A stretch of 64,000 nt of DNA, from the NCBI GenBank assembly GCA_963626085.1, contig CAVFVJ010000033.1, forward strand, positions 35,511 through 99,510, written 5' to 3'. How positions within the stretch are numbered: position 1 is the stretch's first letter; every line of letters begins with the position of its first letter. Below are positions 1 through 8,827 of the stretch, piece after piece. Below the pieces are notes generated by a model. That model was not told the DNA's origin and did no database searches. It worked only from the letters and a program-made list of their open reading frames with translations. Made by a program: the position numbers and the translations under genes. The stretch comes from Colivivens sp963626085 (lineage in GTDB: Bacteria > Bacteroidota > Bacteroidia > Bacteroidales > Bacteroidaceae).

Positions 1-1252
1 CATTACGCCCCAGTGTACCGAACAATTTGCCAGCGATACCCGGAGTGTGCTTCATGTTTTCGCCAACTACTGCCACGGTAGCCAAATTGTTCTCTACTGT
101 CATCGGGAACATAGCTCCCATCTCGATTTCCTTAGCAAACTCTGCATCAAGCACATCACAAGCTAGTTTAGCGTCTTCGTTGCGCACGCCTATGGAGGTA
201 CTGCTCTCGGAAGAAGCCTGACTCACGAGGAACACACTTATCTGATTGTCTGCAAGAGCTGTGAATATTCGGCGGTTGACTCCTATCACACCTACCATAG
301 AGAGTCCCGACACTGTTATGAGGCTCATATTGTTGATTGAGCTAATTCCCTTGATAGCACGCTGTGTGTCGTGCGTCCCTTGCTCAATGACCGTACCCAC
401 AGCCTGTGGATGGAAGGTATTCTTGATGTATATAGGGATATTCTTGATGCACACAGGATAGATGGTAGGTGGATAAACGACCTTCGCGCCAAAATTGCAC
501 AGCTCCATCGCCTCCACATAACTCAAACTGTCGATGGTGTATGCCGTGTTTATCACGCGTGGGTCAGCTGTCATGAATCCGTCAACATCTGTCCATATCT
601 CAAGTGCCTCCGCATCAAGTGTAGCTGCGATGATACTTGCCGTATAGTCGCTACCACCCCTACCAAGGTTGGTAATCTCTCCTGTATGCACGTCTCTGGA
701 TATGAATCCTCCAGCTACAGCTACCTTGAACGGAGCAGCAAACGTCTCCTTCACGAGTTTGTCTGTAGCTTCATCCGAAAGGAAGTTACGGTTCTGTTTC
801 TTCTCCGTCTTGATAAAAGAAAGCGAGTCGTACAATTCAGCATCTTTAATCAATGCCGCACATATCCTTGACGACATCCTCTCACCATAGCTCACGATAG
901 CGTTGGAAGTCTTTTCCGACAGGTCGTGGATGAGAAACACACCCTGATAGATACTCTTCAGTTCCTCCAGCAGTCCGTCTATCTCCTTCAGCAGCTCCTT
1001 CTTCCGTTCTTCATCGGCAATGACCTTCTCTATCATGTCGTGGTGTCTCAACACCATTTCGTAGTAAGCATCGAGATACTTGGCATCGCCAGCCTGAGCA
1101 AGCTTTGACGTGCCTATCAACTTGTCGGTCAGCCCACCTAGGGCAGAGACAACAACAACGACAGGCCCGGACTGAGCCTCAACGATTTTCTTTACATTAA
1201 GAATACTTTCCACGGAACCTACGGATGTCCCGCCAAACTTCAATACTTTCAT
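1..1252 (-). CDS. thrA: Aspartokinase, probably the N-terminal half of bifunctional aspartokinase/homoserine dehydrogenase; cut by the window edge
   Basis: The minus-strand frame opens at the ATG at 1252 and stays open to base 1, about 417 codons, with no stop. The start reads MKVLKFGGTS, the aspartokinase nucleotide-binding signature. Further on lie the active-site region SYGERMSS, the kinase motif TDVDGFMTADPR and, near the edge, GENMKHTPGIAGKLFGTLGR, which belongs to the second ACT domain. Aspartokinase phosphorylates L-aspartate in the cytosol, the first step toward lysine, threonine and methionine. From family memory, the wording of the sequence resembles Bacteroidales ThrA (about 810 residues) more than monofunctional LysC (about 440), but the homoserine dehydrogenase half would lie outside the window, so the fusion is inference. 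A promoter sits about 40 nt upstream. Confidence 0.85.
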   Translation of the reverse strand, partial: MKVLKFGGTSVGSVESILNVKKIVEAQSGPVVVVVSALGGLTDKLIGTSKLAQAGDAKYLDAYYEMVLRHHDMIEKVIADEERKKELLKEIDGLLEELKSIYQGVFLIHDLSEKTSNAIVSYGERMSSRICAALIKDAELYDSLSFIKTEKKQNRNFLSDEATDKLVKETFAAPFKVAVAGGFISRDVHTGEITNLGRGGSDYTASIIAATLDAEALEIWTDVDGFMTADPRVINTAYTIDSLSYVEAMELCNFGAKVVYPPTIYPVCIKNIPIYIKNTFHPQAVGTVIEQGTHDTQRAIKGISSINNMSLITVSGLSMVGVIGVNRRIFTALADNQISVFLVSQASSESSTSIGVRNEDAKLACDVLDAEFAKEIEMGAMFPMTVENNLATVAVVGENMKHTPGIAGKLFGTLGRN

Positions 1253-1296
1253 CGTTTAGGATTCTTCGTTTACTTTAATCAAAAAAAATTCGGCTA

Positions 1297-1328
1297 CAAA
1301 AGTACGGCTTTTTGGGCACAACACCAAA
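1297..1328 (-). promoter_or_regulatory. Bacteroidetes-type promoter of the aspartokinase gene
   Basis: On the minus strand TACTTTTG (1304-1297) fits the -7 consensus TAnnTTTG, and TTTG (1328-1325) lies 20 nt upstream as a -33 element. Transcription would begin near 1291, leaving a leader of about 40 nt. That is too short for a threonine attenuator or a riboswitch. Confidence 0.75.
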
Positions 1329-1402
1329 GGAGCAGATACTTTTCACTCACTTTATCTGCAAATCCATTACGATTGAGGGTAAAATGTTGGCACTGTGTGG
1401 CA

Positions 1403-3649
1403 TCACACCGGATCCACATCGTAGCATATCTGCAGTCCGCTGGCACTCGGCTGTGCCATAATCTGCGACTGTACCGCAACTAGGATATCCCTCACCTTGG
1501 ATACGGGCGAACGCTTCTCGAGCTTTACCATAATCTTGCGGATATGAAGCGACTGAACCTTAGACACTGGGGGACGATCGGGACCGAGCACCCTGTCCCC
1601 GAACGACTGCCTGAGCAGTCGAGCCATGTCTGCAGCAAGCATCTCCACCCGTGCCGCATCACGGTGTCTCAGATACACGTTTATCAGACGGTAGTATGGA
1701 GGATAATGAAACAGTTCTCGTTCCTCCATCTGCATGTTGTACATCGACTCGTAGTCGTTCGCCACCACGAAAGCGATTGTCTCGGAGTCGATGGAACGAG
1801 TCTGCAGTATCACCTTACCCTTACGGTGCTTTCGTCCTGCTCTGCCTGCCACCTGCGCCAGCACATGGAACGCCCGTTCGTGACTGCGGAAGTCGGGTAT
1901 GTTGAGCATGGTGTCTGCATCCAGTATACCCACGACACTCACATTGTCGAAATCAAGTCCTTTGGTTATCATCTGCGTGCCGATGAGGACATCATACTTA
2001 TGTTGTGAAAAGTCCTGTATGATACGCTCATAGGCAACCCTCGTATGCGCTGTGTCTATATCCATTCTCACTATCCGCGCTGAGGGGAAGTACTTACGGG
2101 TCACAGCCTCAATCTTTTCTGTTCCGATACCAATATCCATGAAGTCCGCCTCTCCGCAATTAGGGCAACTGGTGGGCATGTCGTACACCTTGCCACAGTA
2201 ATGGCACACAAGTTGGTTGTGTCCCTTATGGTAGGTCAGGCTCACGTCACAATGGTCGCACCGCGGTACCCAGCCGCAGTTCTTGCATTGTATGAAGTTG
2301 GAGTAGCCACGACGATTCTGGAACAGTATCACCTGTTCTCCGTTGGCAAGTGACTCACCGATGGAATCAAGCAAGAGGGCAGAGAACGGTCCTTTCATAC
2401 GTTTTTGGAAACGCAGACGCTTGATGTCAACAAGTTCTATGTCGGGCAGTTGCATATCCATGAAGCGTTTCGACAGGTACACATAACCGAACTTACCAGA
2501 CTTTGCCATATTGTATGTTTCAAGGCTTGGGGTGGCTGTTCCCAGCAGTGTCTTGGCCTTGAACTGTCTGGCAAGCACTATGGCACAGCTCCGGGCATGA
2601 TAGCGCGGTGCCGGTTCCTGTTGCTTGTAGGATGTTTCATGCTCCTCATCCACTATCACCAGTCCGAGATTGATGAAAGGAAGGAAGACAGCAGACCGCA
2701 CGCCCAGTATCAGCTGGAATGGTTCAGAGGAGAGTTGTTTTTGGTAGACCTCAACCCTTTCCGCATCGGAGAACTTGGAATGGTAGACTCCCATGCTGTT
2801 TCCGAACACACGCCGGAGACGTTCCGTGATTTGAGTCGTCAGTGCAATCTCTGGTAGGAGGTAGAGCACCTGCTTTCCTTCGCCTATAGCCCTTTCAATC
2901 TCATGTATGTATATCTCAGTCTTGCCGCTCGATGTCACTCCATGTAACAGCACCACATTCTTGTCCGCAAACTGTCTGTCAATTTCATCCAACGCCTGTT
3001 GCTGGTTCTCGTTCAACGGATTCAACGGCTGCCGCTCATATCCACCGCAATCCAACCGTCGTACTTCCTGTTCGTACTGCACGAGCAGCCGCTTGTCCAC
3101 AAGTCCCTTAAGTGCTGCAGCTGTAGAAGAGCACATGTGCAACAGTTCCGACTTGCCCACAGGCTTAGGCTCAGCGAGTCTGCCGTAGCCCGACATCTCG
3201 ATGTATGTCTCGAACAGTATCTGCTGTTTCTTTGTCTTCTTAAGGAAATTGAGTATGATGTCAAACTTCGAAGGGTCGACCGAATCCGCCAGCCGCACCA
3301 GTGTCTCCGTCCTGGGACGGAACCCGTTGTCCTTCAAACCAGCAGGTAGCGCAGCGTTGTACACGTCACCCAACGGACAGATGTAGTACTTGGCAATCCA
3401 CTCCCACAGTTCGAGTTGTTTCGGAAGTACTACAGGCACTTGGTCAATCAGACGAGACAGCGGTTTCATCGTATAGCCGATAGGACGGTCATCATGCAGT
3501 CTGCGCACTATCCCCACATAGGTCTTGCGTTGACCGAACGGCACGAGTACACGACAGCCAACACGGACACTCTCCCCGATTTCATCGGGAACACTATAGG
3601 TATAGCTGTCCTGCAAGGGCAGCGGCAATATGACATCTGCGTATTTCAC
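1403..3649 (-). CDS. priA: Primosomal protein N' (PriA), replication restart helicase
   Basis: 748 residues. PriA recognises stalled replication forks, unwinds the lagging arm 3'-5' and reloads the replicative helicase. The N-terminal DNA-binding part starts KYADVILPLPLQDSYTY, as in other Bacteroidales PriA proteins. The helicase core has Walker A GVTSSGKTEIY near residue 240 and a DEEHE box. The zinc-binding insert carries the cysteine pairs CxxC of CKNCGW, CDHC, CHYC and CPNC. The start is GTG at 3649: an in-frame TAA lies four codons upstream and the next internal Met is near residue 60, so GTG is effectively forced. A good -7 element ends only 5 nt before it, suggesting a leaderless message. 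Confidence 0.95.
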   Translation of the reverse strand: MKYADVILPLPLQDSYTYSVPDEIGESVRVGCRVLVPFGQRKTYVGIVRRLHDDRPIGYTMKPLSRLIDQVPVVLPKQLELWEWIAKYYICPLGDVYNAALPAGLKDNGFRPRTETLVRLADSVDPSKFDIILNFLKKTKKQQILFETYIEMSGYGRLAEPKPVGKSELLHMCSSTAAALKGLVDKRLLVQYEQEVRRLDCGGYERQPLNPLNENQQQALDEIDRQFADKNVVLLHGVTSSGKTEIYIHEIERAIGEGKQVLYLLPEIALTTQITERLRRVFGNSMGVYHSKFSDAERVEVYQKQLSSEPFQLILGVRSAVFLPFINLGLVIVDEEHETSYKQQEPAPRYHARSCAIVLARQFKAKTLLGTATPSLETYNMAKSGKFGYVYLSKRFMDMQLPDIELVDIKRLRFQKRMKGPFSALLLDSIGESLANGEQVILFQNRRGYSNFIQCKNCGWVPRCDHCDVSLTYHKGHNQLVCHYCGKVYDMPTSCPNCGEADFMDIGIGTEKIEAVTRKYFPSARIVRMDIDTAHTRVAYERIIQDFSQHKYDVLIGTQMITKGLDFDNVSVVGILDADTMLNIPDFRSHERAFHVLAQVAGRAGRKHRKGKVILQTRSIDSETIAFVVANDYESMYNMQMEERELFHYPPYYRLINVYLRHRDAARVEMLAADMARLLRQSFGDRVLGPDRPPVSKVQSLHIRKIMVKLEKRSPVSKVRDILVAVQSQIMAQPSASGLQICYDVDPV

Positions 3650-3653
3650 GTTG

Positions 3654-3661
3654 CAAAGTTA
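3654..3661 (-). promoter_or_regulatory. -7 promoter element of priA
   Basis: TAACTTTG on the minus strand matches TAnnTTTG. It ends 5 nt before the GTG start of priA, so the predicted transcription start falls at or next to the start codon. No clear TTTG is present 19-20 nt upstream. Confidence 0.5.
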
Positions 3662-3709
3662 ATAAAATACTCGAGACGAACGATATCTAGTTAATAGCTT
3701 TTTGAACGA

Positions 3710-3750
3710 ACGTGCCTCCGCCAGTTATGTGACGGAGGCACGTATTTTTT
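3710..3750. terminator. Terminator-like hairpin between the barrel gene and priA
   Basis: A perfect 11-bp stem, ACGTGCCTCCG (3710-3720) and CGGAGGCACGT (3733-3743), encloses a 12-nt loop. The T run (3745-3750) follows the stem on the plus strand, yet both neighbouring genes are on the minus strand. Read in that direction the stem is preceded by an A tract and followed by TTCGTTC, so it may end the transcript of the barrel gene that stops at 3766. Confidence 0.6.
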
Positions 3751-3765
3751 ATAGTGACTAAGCGT

Positions 3766-4386
3766 TTAGAACAGATAAGTTAGGGATATCTGATGAGTGT
3801 TATTCTTCAACTTGCCTTTCACGATATCCTGACCTAAGGCAGACACTTTTAGGTCTGCAGTCTCACCCACTGCAATATTGTAATTGTAACCGAGTCGAAT
3901 GTGACTGCGAACAGTTACACCAGCACCCACATTCCATGAAAACTCAGACTTTTTCAGTTCCCAGTCACCGTTCAAGTCTGAGAGAGCCCAACTTCTGTCA
4001 CCCACGTTGAAGGCGAACTGGGGACCGGTAGCCACGTAAACACTTGCCAAACTACTGAATCCGAGCGTATACTTCACATTTATTGGAATGTCAATGTAAT
4101 GCAGGGTTTTGTTCACCTCCTTGTCCTGTACTGATGCGCCTGCTACCTTGTTGTCATAAATCAGTGAGATGTCAGCCCCAAGACCCACTATAGGAAGAGT
4201 GACATCTGCTGTGATGCCAGCAAAGAAACCAGTGCGGTTCTCTCCGTCAAGGTTAGATTCAACATCATTCAAACTGACCTTATTCACATTCAAACCAGCC
4301 TTAACACCAAACTGTATCTGGGCTTGTGCAGGTACAGCGATAACGAACGCCGCAACAACTGCGATGATACTGATTGCTTTTTTCAT
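3766..4386 (-). CDS. Small outer-membrane beta-barrel protein (PorT/OMP_b-brl_2 type)
   Basis: 206 residues from the ATG at 4386. The first 22 or so residues (MKKAISIIAVVAAFVIAVPAQAQ) are a clear Sec signal peptide ending at an AxA cleavage site. The mature part begins IQFGVKAGLNVNKVSL and continues as alternating strands with Gly and aromatic residues, ending THQISLTYLF with the terminal Phe typical of barrel proteins. I read it as an 8- to 10-strand outer-membrane barrel of unknown function. Longer in-frame starts exist upstream but would bury the signal peptide and cross the promoter at 4420-4450. It is a single gene, bounded by a promoter and a hairpin. Confidence 0.85.
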   Translation of the reverse strand: MKKAISIIAVVAAFVIAVPAQAQIQFGVKAGLNVNKVSLNDVESNLDGENRTGFFAGITADVTLPIVGLGADISLIYDNKVAGASVQDKEVNKTLHYIDIPINVKYTLGFSSLASVYVATGPQFAFNVGDRSWALSDLNGDWELKKSEFSWNVGAGVTVRSHIRLGYNYNIAVGETADLKVSALGQDIVKGKLKNNTHQISLTYLF

Positions 4387-4419
4387 AATCATTCTATCAA
4401 TTAATTGTTTTTGTGACGG

Positions 4420-4450
4420 CAAAGGTAGAACAATTTTACAGCACCACAAA
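4420..4450 (-). promoter_or_regulatory. Bacteroidetes-type promoter of the barrel gene
   Basis: On the minus strand TACCTTTG (4427-4420) and TTTG (4450-4447) are separated by 19 nt, a full match to the known layout. This fixes the start of the barrel gene downstream of 4420. Confidence 0.75.
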
Positions 4451-4593
4451 ATTATACCCAATTTATTTTGTGACCAAGTGCAAAGCAGACATTCAAGTCC
4501 ACCAAATACCCCACCAAGTACCATAATATAAAAGCGTTGATAATCAGCTTAGAGGAAAAACGAAGAAGAAGACCACGAAAAAGTTTGAAAATA

Positions 4594-4639
4594 AATGTGG
4601 TGGAATGTGGTGGAATGTGGAGAAAAATCCCTACTTTTG
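4594..4639 (+). promoter_or_regulatory. Probable MraZ operator and -7 element in front of mraZ
   Basis: TGTGG occurs three times at exact 10-nt spacing (4596, 4606, 4616), within the repeated unit TGTGGTGGAA. A -7 box TACTTTTG follows at 4632-4639. MraZ in other bacteria represses its own operon by binding TGGGN-type direct repeats with a 10-nt period. Here the second and third copies cover the position of the -33 element, which has no TTTG. Binding of MraZ to this variant repeat is inferred. Confidence 0.7.
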
Positions 4640-4665
4640 CATTCACAAACGAAAAGTAAGAATTG

Positions 4666-5124
4666 ATGCGGTTCATAGGAGACTACATAGCAAAGACTGA
4701 CACCAAAGGAAGGGTATTCCTGCCGGCACCGTTCAGGAAGGTTCTCGAAGCGGAAGACGAGAAGAGATTCGTCTTGCGCACCGACCTTTTCCAAAAGTGC
4801 TTGGTACTGTATCCAGAGAGCCTTTGGAACAGTATGCTGGACACCCTCGGGCAAAGACTCAACCGATGGAACGGACAGCATCAGCAGATACTCCGTCAGT
4901 TCCTTGCCGATGCCGAGATCATCGAATTGGACGGCAACGGACGTTTTCTGATGAACAAACACAAACTCCAGTATGCTGGCATAACACAAGAAGTGAGGTT
5001 CCTGGCGGTAGACGACCATATCGAGGTATGGGACAAGCAGAGGTGCGAGGATGTCCTCAAAGAGGATGCCGGACTGGGCGAGGATTTGCAGGGCATCATG
5101 GCGGAACTGTCCGTAAACATCTAA
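4666..5124 (+). CDS. mraZ: Transcriptional regulator MraZ
   Basis: 152 residues. MraZ is a DNA-binding ring-forming regulator related to the AbrB fold, encoded at the head of most dcw clusters, where it represses its own operon. The two halves each carry the SpoVT/AbrB-like motif: DTKGRVFLPAPFRK near residue 12 and ELDGNGRFLMNK near residue 86. ATG at 4666 is preferred to the adjacent in-frame TTG at 4663. It is followed after 14 nt by rsmH, and its probable operator lies directly upstream. Confidence 0.95.
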   Translation: MRFIGDYIAKTDTKGRVFLPAPFRKVLEAEDEKRFVLRTDLFQKCLVLYPESLWNSMLDTLGQRLNRWNGQHQQILRQFLADAEIIELDGNGRFLMNKHKLQYAGITQEVRFLAVDDHIEVWDKQRCEDVLKEDAGLGEDLQGIMAELSVNI

Positions 5125-5138
5125 ACGCTCTACCAATC

Positions 5139-6059
5139 ATGACCACAGACACTGTGACATACCACATACCGGTACTTCTCAAACCGAGTATCGACGGCAT
5201 GAATATCCGTCGGGACGGAGTTTATGTGGACGTGACCTTCGGAGGAGGAGGACACAGCAAGGAAATACTTGGCAGACTGAAAGGCGATGCACGCCTTTAC
5301 AGCTTTGATCAGGATGCAGATGCGGAAAGGAACATTATCACAAACGCCAACCGCTTCACTTTCGTGCGAAGCAATTTTCGGTATCTGAAAAACTTTATGA
5401 AGTTTTACGGAGAAGATGGCGGAATTGATGGTCTGTTGGCAGACCTTGGCGTATCGTCACATCATTTCGACGACAAGGAGAGAGGTTTTTCCTTTCGGTT
5501 CGACAGCCCACTCGACATGAGGATGAACCAAAAAGCAAGCACCACTGCTGCTGACATCGTGAACAGCTACAGTGAAGAACAACTTGCAACAATACTTCAT
5601 CTTTACGGTGAAATCAAGAACAGTCGACAGATGGCAGCTGCCATCGTAAAAAAAAGAGGCGACAAGCCTATACTGACAACTGGAGATTTGGCAGACACCT
5701 TGCAACGATTTCTCGGCAGAGACAGGGAAAAGAAAGACATGGCAAAAGTGTTTCAAGCACTGAGGATAGAGGTCAATCACGAGATGGATGCGCTCAAGGA
5801 AATGCTCGACGCAGCCACAGAGTTGTTGAAGCCGGGAGGACGTTTGGTTGTCATCACCTACCACTCGCTGGAAGACAGAATGGTAAAGAACGTCATGAAG
5901 ACAGGTAATGCCAACGGGCAGGAAGATAAGGATTTTTACGGGAAAAGCCAAACACCGTTTAGGATAATCACCAAAAAGCCTGTCACGCCCGACACGGAAG
6001 AGTTGGAGAACAACCCACGTTCACGAAGTGCAAAACTACGGATAGCGGAGAAAATCTAA
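5139..6059 (+). CDS. rsmH: 16S rRNA (cytosine-1402-N4)-methyltransferase RsmH (MraW)
   Basis: 306 residues, usual for the family. RsmH methylates N4 of C1402 in the 16S rRNA decoding centre using S-adenosylmethionine. The N-terminus HIPVLL and the SAM-binding loop DVTFGGGGHSKEIL (about residues 31-44) are diagnostic, followed by LLADLGVSSHHFDDKERGFSF and a C-terminal ITYHSLEDRMVK. The ATG at 5139 gives the canonical N-terminus; a longer in-frame version would overlap mraZ extensively. It is the second gene of the dcw operon. Confidence 0.96.
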   Translation: MTTDTVTYHIPVLLKPSIDGMNIRRDGVYVDVTFGGGGHSKEILGRLKGDARLYSFDQDADAERNIITNANRFTFVRSNFRYLKNFMKFYGEDGGIDGLLADLGVSSHHFDDKERGFSFRFDSPLDMRMNQKASTTAADIVNSYSEEQLATILHLYGEIKNSRQMAAAIVKKRGDKPILTTGDLADTLQRFLGRDREKKDMAKVFQALRIEVNHEMDALKEMLDAATELLKPGGRLVVITYHSLEDRMVKNVMKTGNANGQEDKDFYGKSQTPFRIITKKPVTPDTEELENNPRSRSAKLRIAEKI

Positions 6060-6078
6060 GGTCAAACAAAGGACACCG

Positions 6079-6555
6079 ATGAAAGAAGAAGACAATAACA
6101 CCAACGTACCACTCGACGGAGAACTGAGAAAAAAACAGCCCGAGGAGAATGAAATCGTGGAGCAGCAAGAGGCGATAAAAGCAATCAAGAAGTTCGCTGA
6201 CGAAGATGAGGATGAAGACAGTTTTGGAGAAATCAGTCTGAAGTCCATCATTGGGGGCGACATCCTTCAGAGTCACTTCATGCAACATCAGGTATTGTTT
6301 TTCATGTTCATCGTGGTACTCACACTTCTTTACACTGGCAACCGCTACGCCAGCCAAAAAGAGGCTCTGCTCATCGACAGCCTGAAGATAGAACTGCAAG
6401 AAGAACGCTACAAGGTGCTGACCATAGAGAGCGAGTTGCTTAATGCCAGCCGCCAATCAGAAATCATAAAACTACTAAAGGCAAACGGAGACTCAATGCT
6501 CATCAACACAACCACACCACCGTTTGAGATGAAGAAAGAGACGAACGAAAACTGA
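6079..6555 (+). CDS. ftsL: FtsL-like cell division protein
   Basis: 158 residues in the standard ftsL position between rsmH and ftsI. A very acidic cytoplasmic N-terminus (a run of Glu and Asp near residues 40-50) precedes one membrane helix, about residues 73-91 (QVLFFMFIVVLTLLYTG). A short periplasmic heptad-rich region follows (KEALLIDSLKIELQEERYKVL). The type II single-pass topology with a leucine-zipper-like coil is what defines FtsL, which with FtsB and FtsQ activates septal wall synthesis by FtsWI. Sequence identity to classic FtsL is low, so the assignment rests on position and topology; it fits the Bacteroidetes FtsL_2 type. Confidence 0.85.
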   Translation: MKEEDNNTNVPLDGELRKKQPEENEIVEQQEAIKAIKKFADEDEDEDSFGEISLKSIIGGDILQSHFMQHQVLFFMFIVVLTLLYTGNRYASQKEALLIDSLKIELQEERYKVLTIESELLNASRQSEIIKLLKANGDSMLINTTTPPFEMKKETNEN

Positions 6556-6572
6556 CAAGAGAACGAGGCAGA

Positions 6573-8792
6573 ATGAAGTTTAACAAAAAATACATATCAG
6601 AACAGTCCATAATCATTACCATCATTGCGTTTGTATTTGGTATCGGCATTGTCGGCTTCATGCTGAAAACCATGACCATAGACAAACAAAAATGGGAAAA
6701 CATCAGGAAGAAGGAGTTCGAGAAAGACAGTATGGACGTAAGACCTCTGAGAGGAAACATACTATCGTCTGACGGACAACTGATGGCGAGCAGTCTGCCC
6801 GACTACAAGGTGTACATTGACTTCAAATCTGGCCTTTCCAGCAAAGCCATCAAGAACAAGGTGTTCTCACACAACGACTCACTGACGTACCAAACCAAAG
6901 ACTCACTCTTTCACGGTATAGGTGTCAAGTATGCCACAAGCCTAGACTCCATCTGCAATGGGCTTGCAACACTCTGTCCCATCATGACGGCTAAAGAATA
7001 CCGTGACAGGCTGGCAAAAGGATGGGAAGCACAGAGCCGTTACTTCGAGATATGCAAGGGGACGACACTCAACTACATACAGTACAAGGATCTAATGTCA
7101 CTACCATTCTTCAAAGATTACGAGAAAAGCAAATACTTCGTCGGACTGACGATAGAACAGAGGAACAACCGCAAGAAGCCGTTCGGTACACTTGCCAAAC
7201 GTACCCTCGGTGAGATGTACGGTGCCAAGGACTCCGCACGCTCGGGATTGGAACTGGCATACGATTCCATTCTCAAAGGCGTACCAGGTATCAAGCACAG
7301 GAGAAAGATACTGAACAAGTACGTAGATCTCATTGATGTCAAGCCACAAAATGGCTGTGACATAGTGACATCTATCGACGTGACCATGCAAGATATCTGC
7401 GAAAGCGCCCTCCGTCATGAGTTCGAAGTCATCAAGGGAACAGGAGGTCTTGCAGACATGGGAGTAGTTGTACTTATGGAGACCAAGACAGGAGATGTGA
7501 AAGGGATTGTAAACCTCTCACTTTACGATGACGGCAACTACTACGAGGCACGCAACTTCGCACTGGCCGCCTTGATGGAACCCGGCTCGACGTTCAAAAC
7601 AGCCTCCATACTGGTGGGACTGGACGACGGAGAATTGACTTTGAACGACCATGTAGACGGAAGTGGAGGTGTATTCAACATGTATGGTGCACGCATGAGA
7701 GACCACAACTGGAATCGTGGAGGTTACGGTGACATGGATGTCGCCCACACACTGATGTACTCATCAAACATCGGTGTGAGCCGCCTCATCGATGCACACT
7801 ACCATAATAATCCAGAGAAATTCGTGGAAGGGCTACACCGGGTGGGAATAGGCGCACCGCTCGGACTCAAGTTTGTAGGATCTGCAGATCCTGTAATCCG
7901 GACGCCGAAGCCAGACAGAAGCAACTGGTCGAAGACTGCGCTGGCATGGATGTCTATTGGTTACGAAACACAGATACCTCCTATATCGACAGTCACGTTC
8001 TACAACGCCATAGCCAACAATGGGAAGATGGTGAGACCACGATTTGTCAAAGCCATACAACAGGATGGTCGCATCGTCAAAGAATGTCCTGTGGAAGTGA
8101 TAAAGGAACAAATTGCCAAACCCCAATCAATACAACAGATACAGGACATACTGGTGAGGGTCGTCAAGGAAGGCGTTGGAAAAAAAGCAGGAAGTAAGTA
8201 CTTTCAAGTGGCTGGCAAGACAGGCACAGCACAAATAGGCGGAAAGGGAGGATATAAAGGAGGAGGCCACTTGGTGAGTTTCTGCGGTTATTTCCCTGCT
8301 GAAGCCCCACAATACACTTGTATCGTAGCCATACGACTCGCATACGGTCTTGCATCGGGAGGAGGACAGGCTGGTCCCGTATTCAAGAAAATAGCAGAAA
8401 GCATATATGCAAATGCCGTGACCACAGACCTTACGAACTACGAGGATACGCTGGCTGTACATGTACCTTACGTGAAGAACGGAGACTTGAATGCGACAAA
8501 AGCGATACTCTCCACACTCAACATACCGTTTCACTCTCCTGTAATCACTACAGACGAAATCGGAGAGGCTATAAGCGACGAGACAAGGGTCACACTGTCT
8601 GTAAGGGATAACGACTACCAACGGATACCCGACTTGACAGGCATGGGACTTCGCGACGCTGTCTACGAAATTGAGCGCAGGGGCATGAGGGTGAAAGTAA
8701 AGGGTATTGGTAGCGTTAAACGGCAAAGCGTGGAAGCTGGAAGTGAGGTAACGCCAAAGAGAGTGGTCGTCATCGAACTTGGCACGAACTGA
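6573..8792 (+). CDS. ftsI: Penicillin-binding protein FtsI (septal transpeptidase) with C-terminal PASTA domain
   Basis: 739 residues. One N-terminal membrane helix (about residues 10-32) anchors a periplasmic protein with the PBP dimerisation domain (VRPLRGNILSSDG) and a transpeptidase domain. The catalytic motifs are STFK near residue 340, SSN near 393 and KTGTAQ near 548. The last 65 or so residues (RIPDLTGMGLRDAVYEIERRG) form a PASTA domain, as is usual in Bacteroidetes and Gram-positive septal PBPs but absent from E. coli FtsI. It cross-links peptidoglycan at the septum together with FtsW. It begins 17 nt after ftsL. Confidence 0.96.
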   Translation: MKFNKKYISEQSIIITIIAFVFGIGIVGFMLKTMTIDKQKWENIRKKEFEKDSMDVRPLRGNILSSDGQLMASSLPDYKVYIDFKSGLSSKAIKNKVFSHNDSLTYQTKDSLFHGIGVKYATSLDSICNGLATLCPIMTAKEYRDRLAKGWEAQSRYFEICKGTTLNYIQYKDLMSLPFFKDYEKSKYFVGLTIEQRNNRKKPFGTLAKRTLGEMYGAKDSARSGLELAYDSILKGVPGIKHRRKILNKYVDLIDVKPQNGCDIVTSIDVTMQDICESALRHEFEVIKGTGGLADMGVVVLMETKTGDVKGIVNLSLYDDGNYYEARNFALAALMEPGSTFKTASILVGLDDGELTLNDHVDGSGGVFNMYGARMRDHNWNRGGYGDMDVAHTLMYSSNIGVSRLIDAHYHNNPEKFVEGLHRVGIGAPLGLKFVGSADPVIRTPKPDRSNWSKTALAWMSIGYETQIPPISTVTFYNAIANNGKMVRPRFVKAIQQDGRIVKECPVEVIKEQIAKPQSIQQIQDILVRVVKEGVGKKAGSKYFQVAGKTGTAQIGGKGGYKGGGHLVSFCGYFPAEAPQYTCIVAIRLAYGLASGGGQAGPVFKKIAESIYANAVTTDLTNYEDTLAVHVPYVKNGDLNATKAILSTLNIPFHSPVITTDEIGEAISDETRVTLSVRDNDYQRIPDLTGMGLRDAVYEIERRGMRVKVKGIGSVKRQSVEAGSEVTPKRVVVIELGTN

Positions 8793-8827
8793 CTGTCTAT
8801 AACCAGAGATAATAAAAAAAACAATAT

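Noticed and set aside
4797..5138. Longer N-terminus for rsmH
   Set aside because: It would overlap mraZ by more than 300 bases; the canonical family start is the ATG at 5139.
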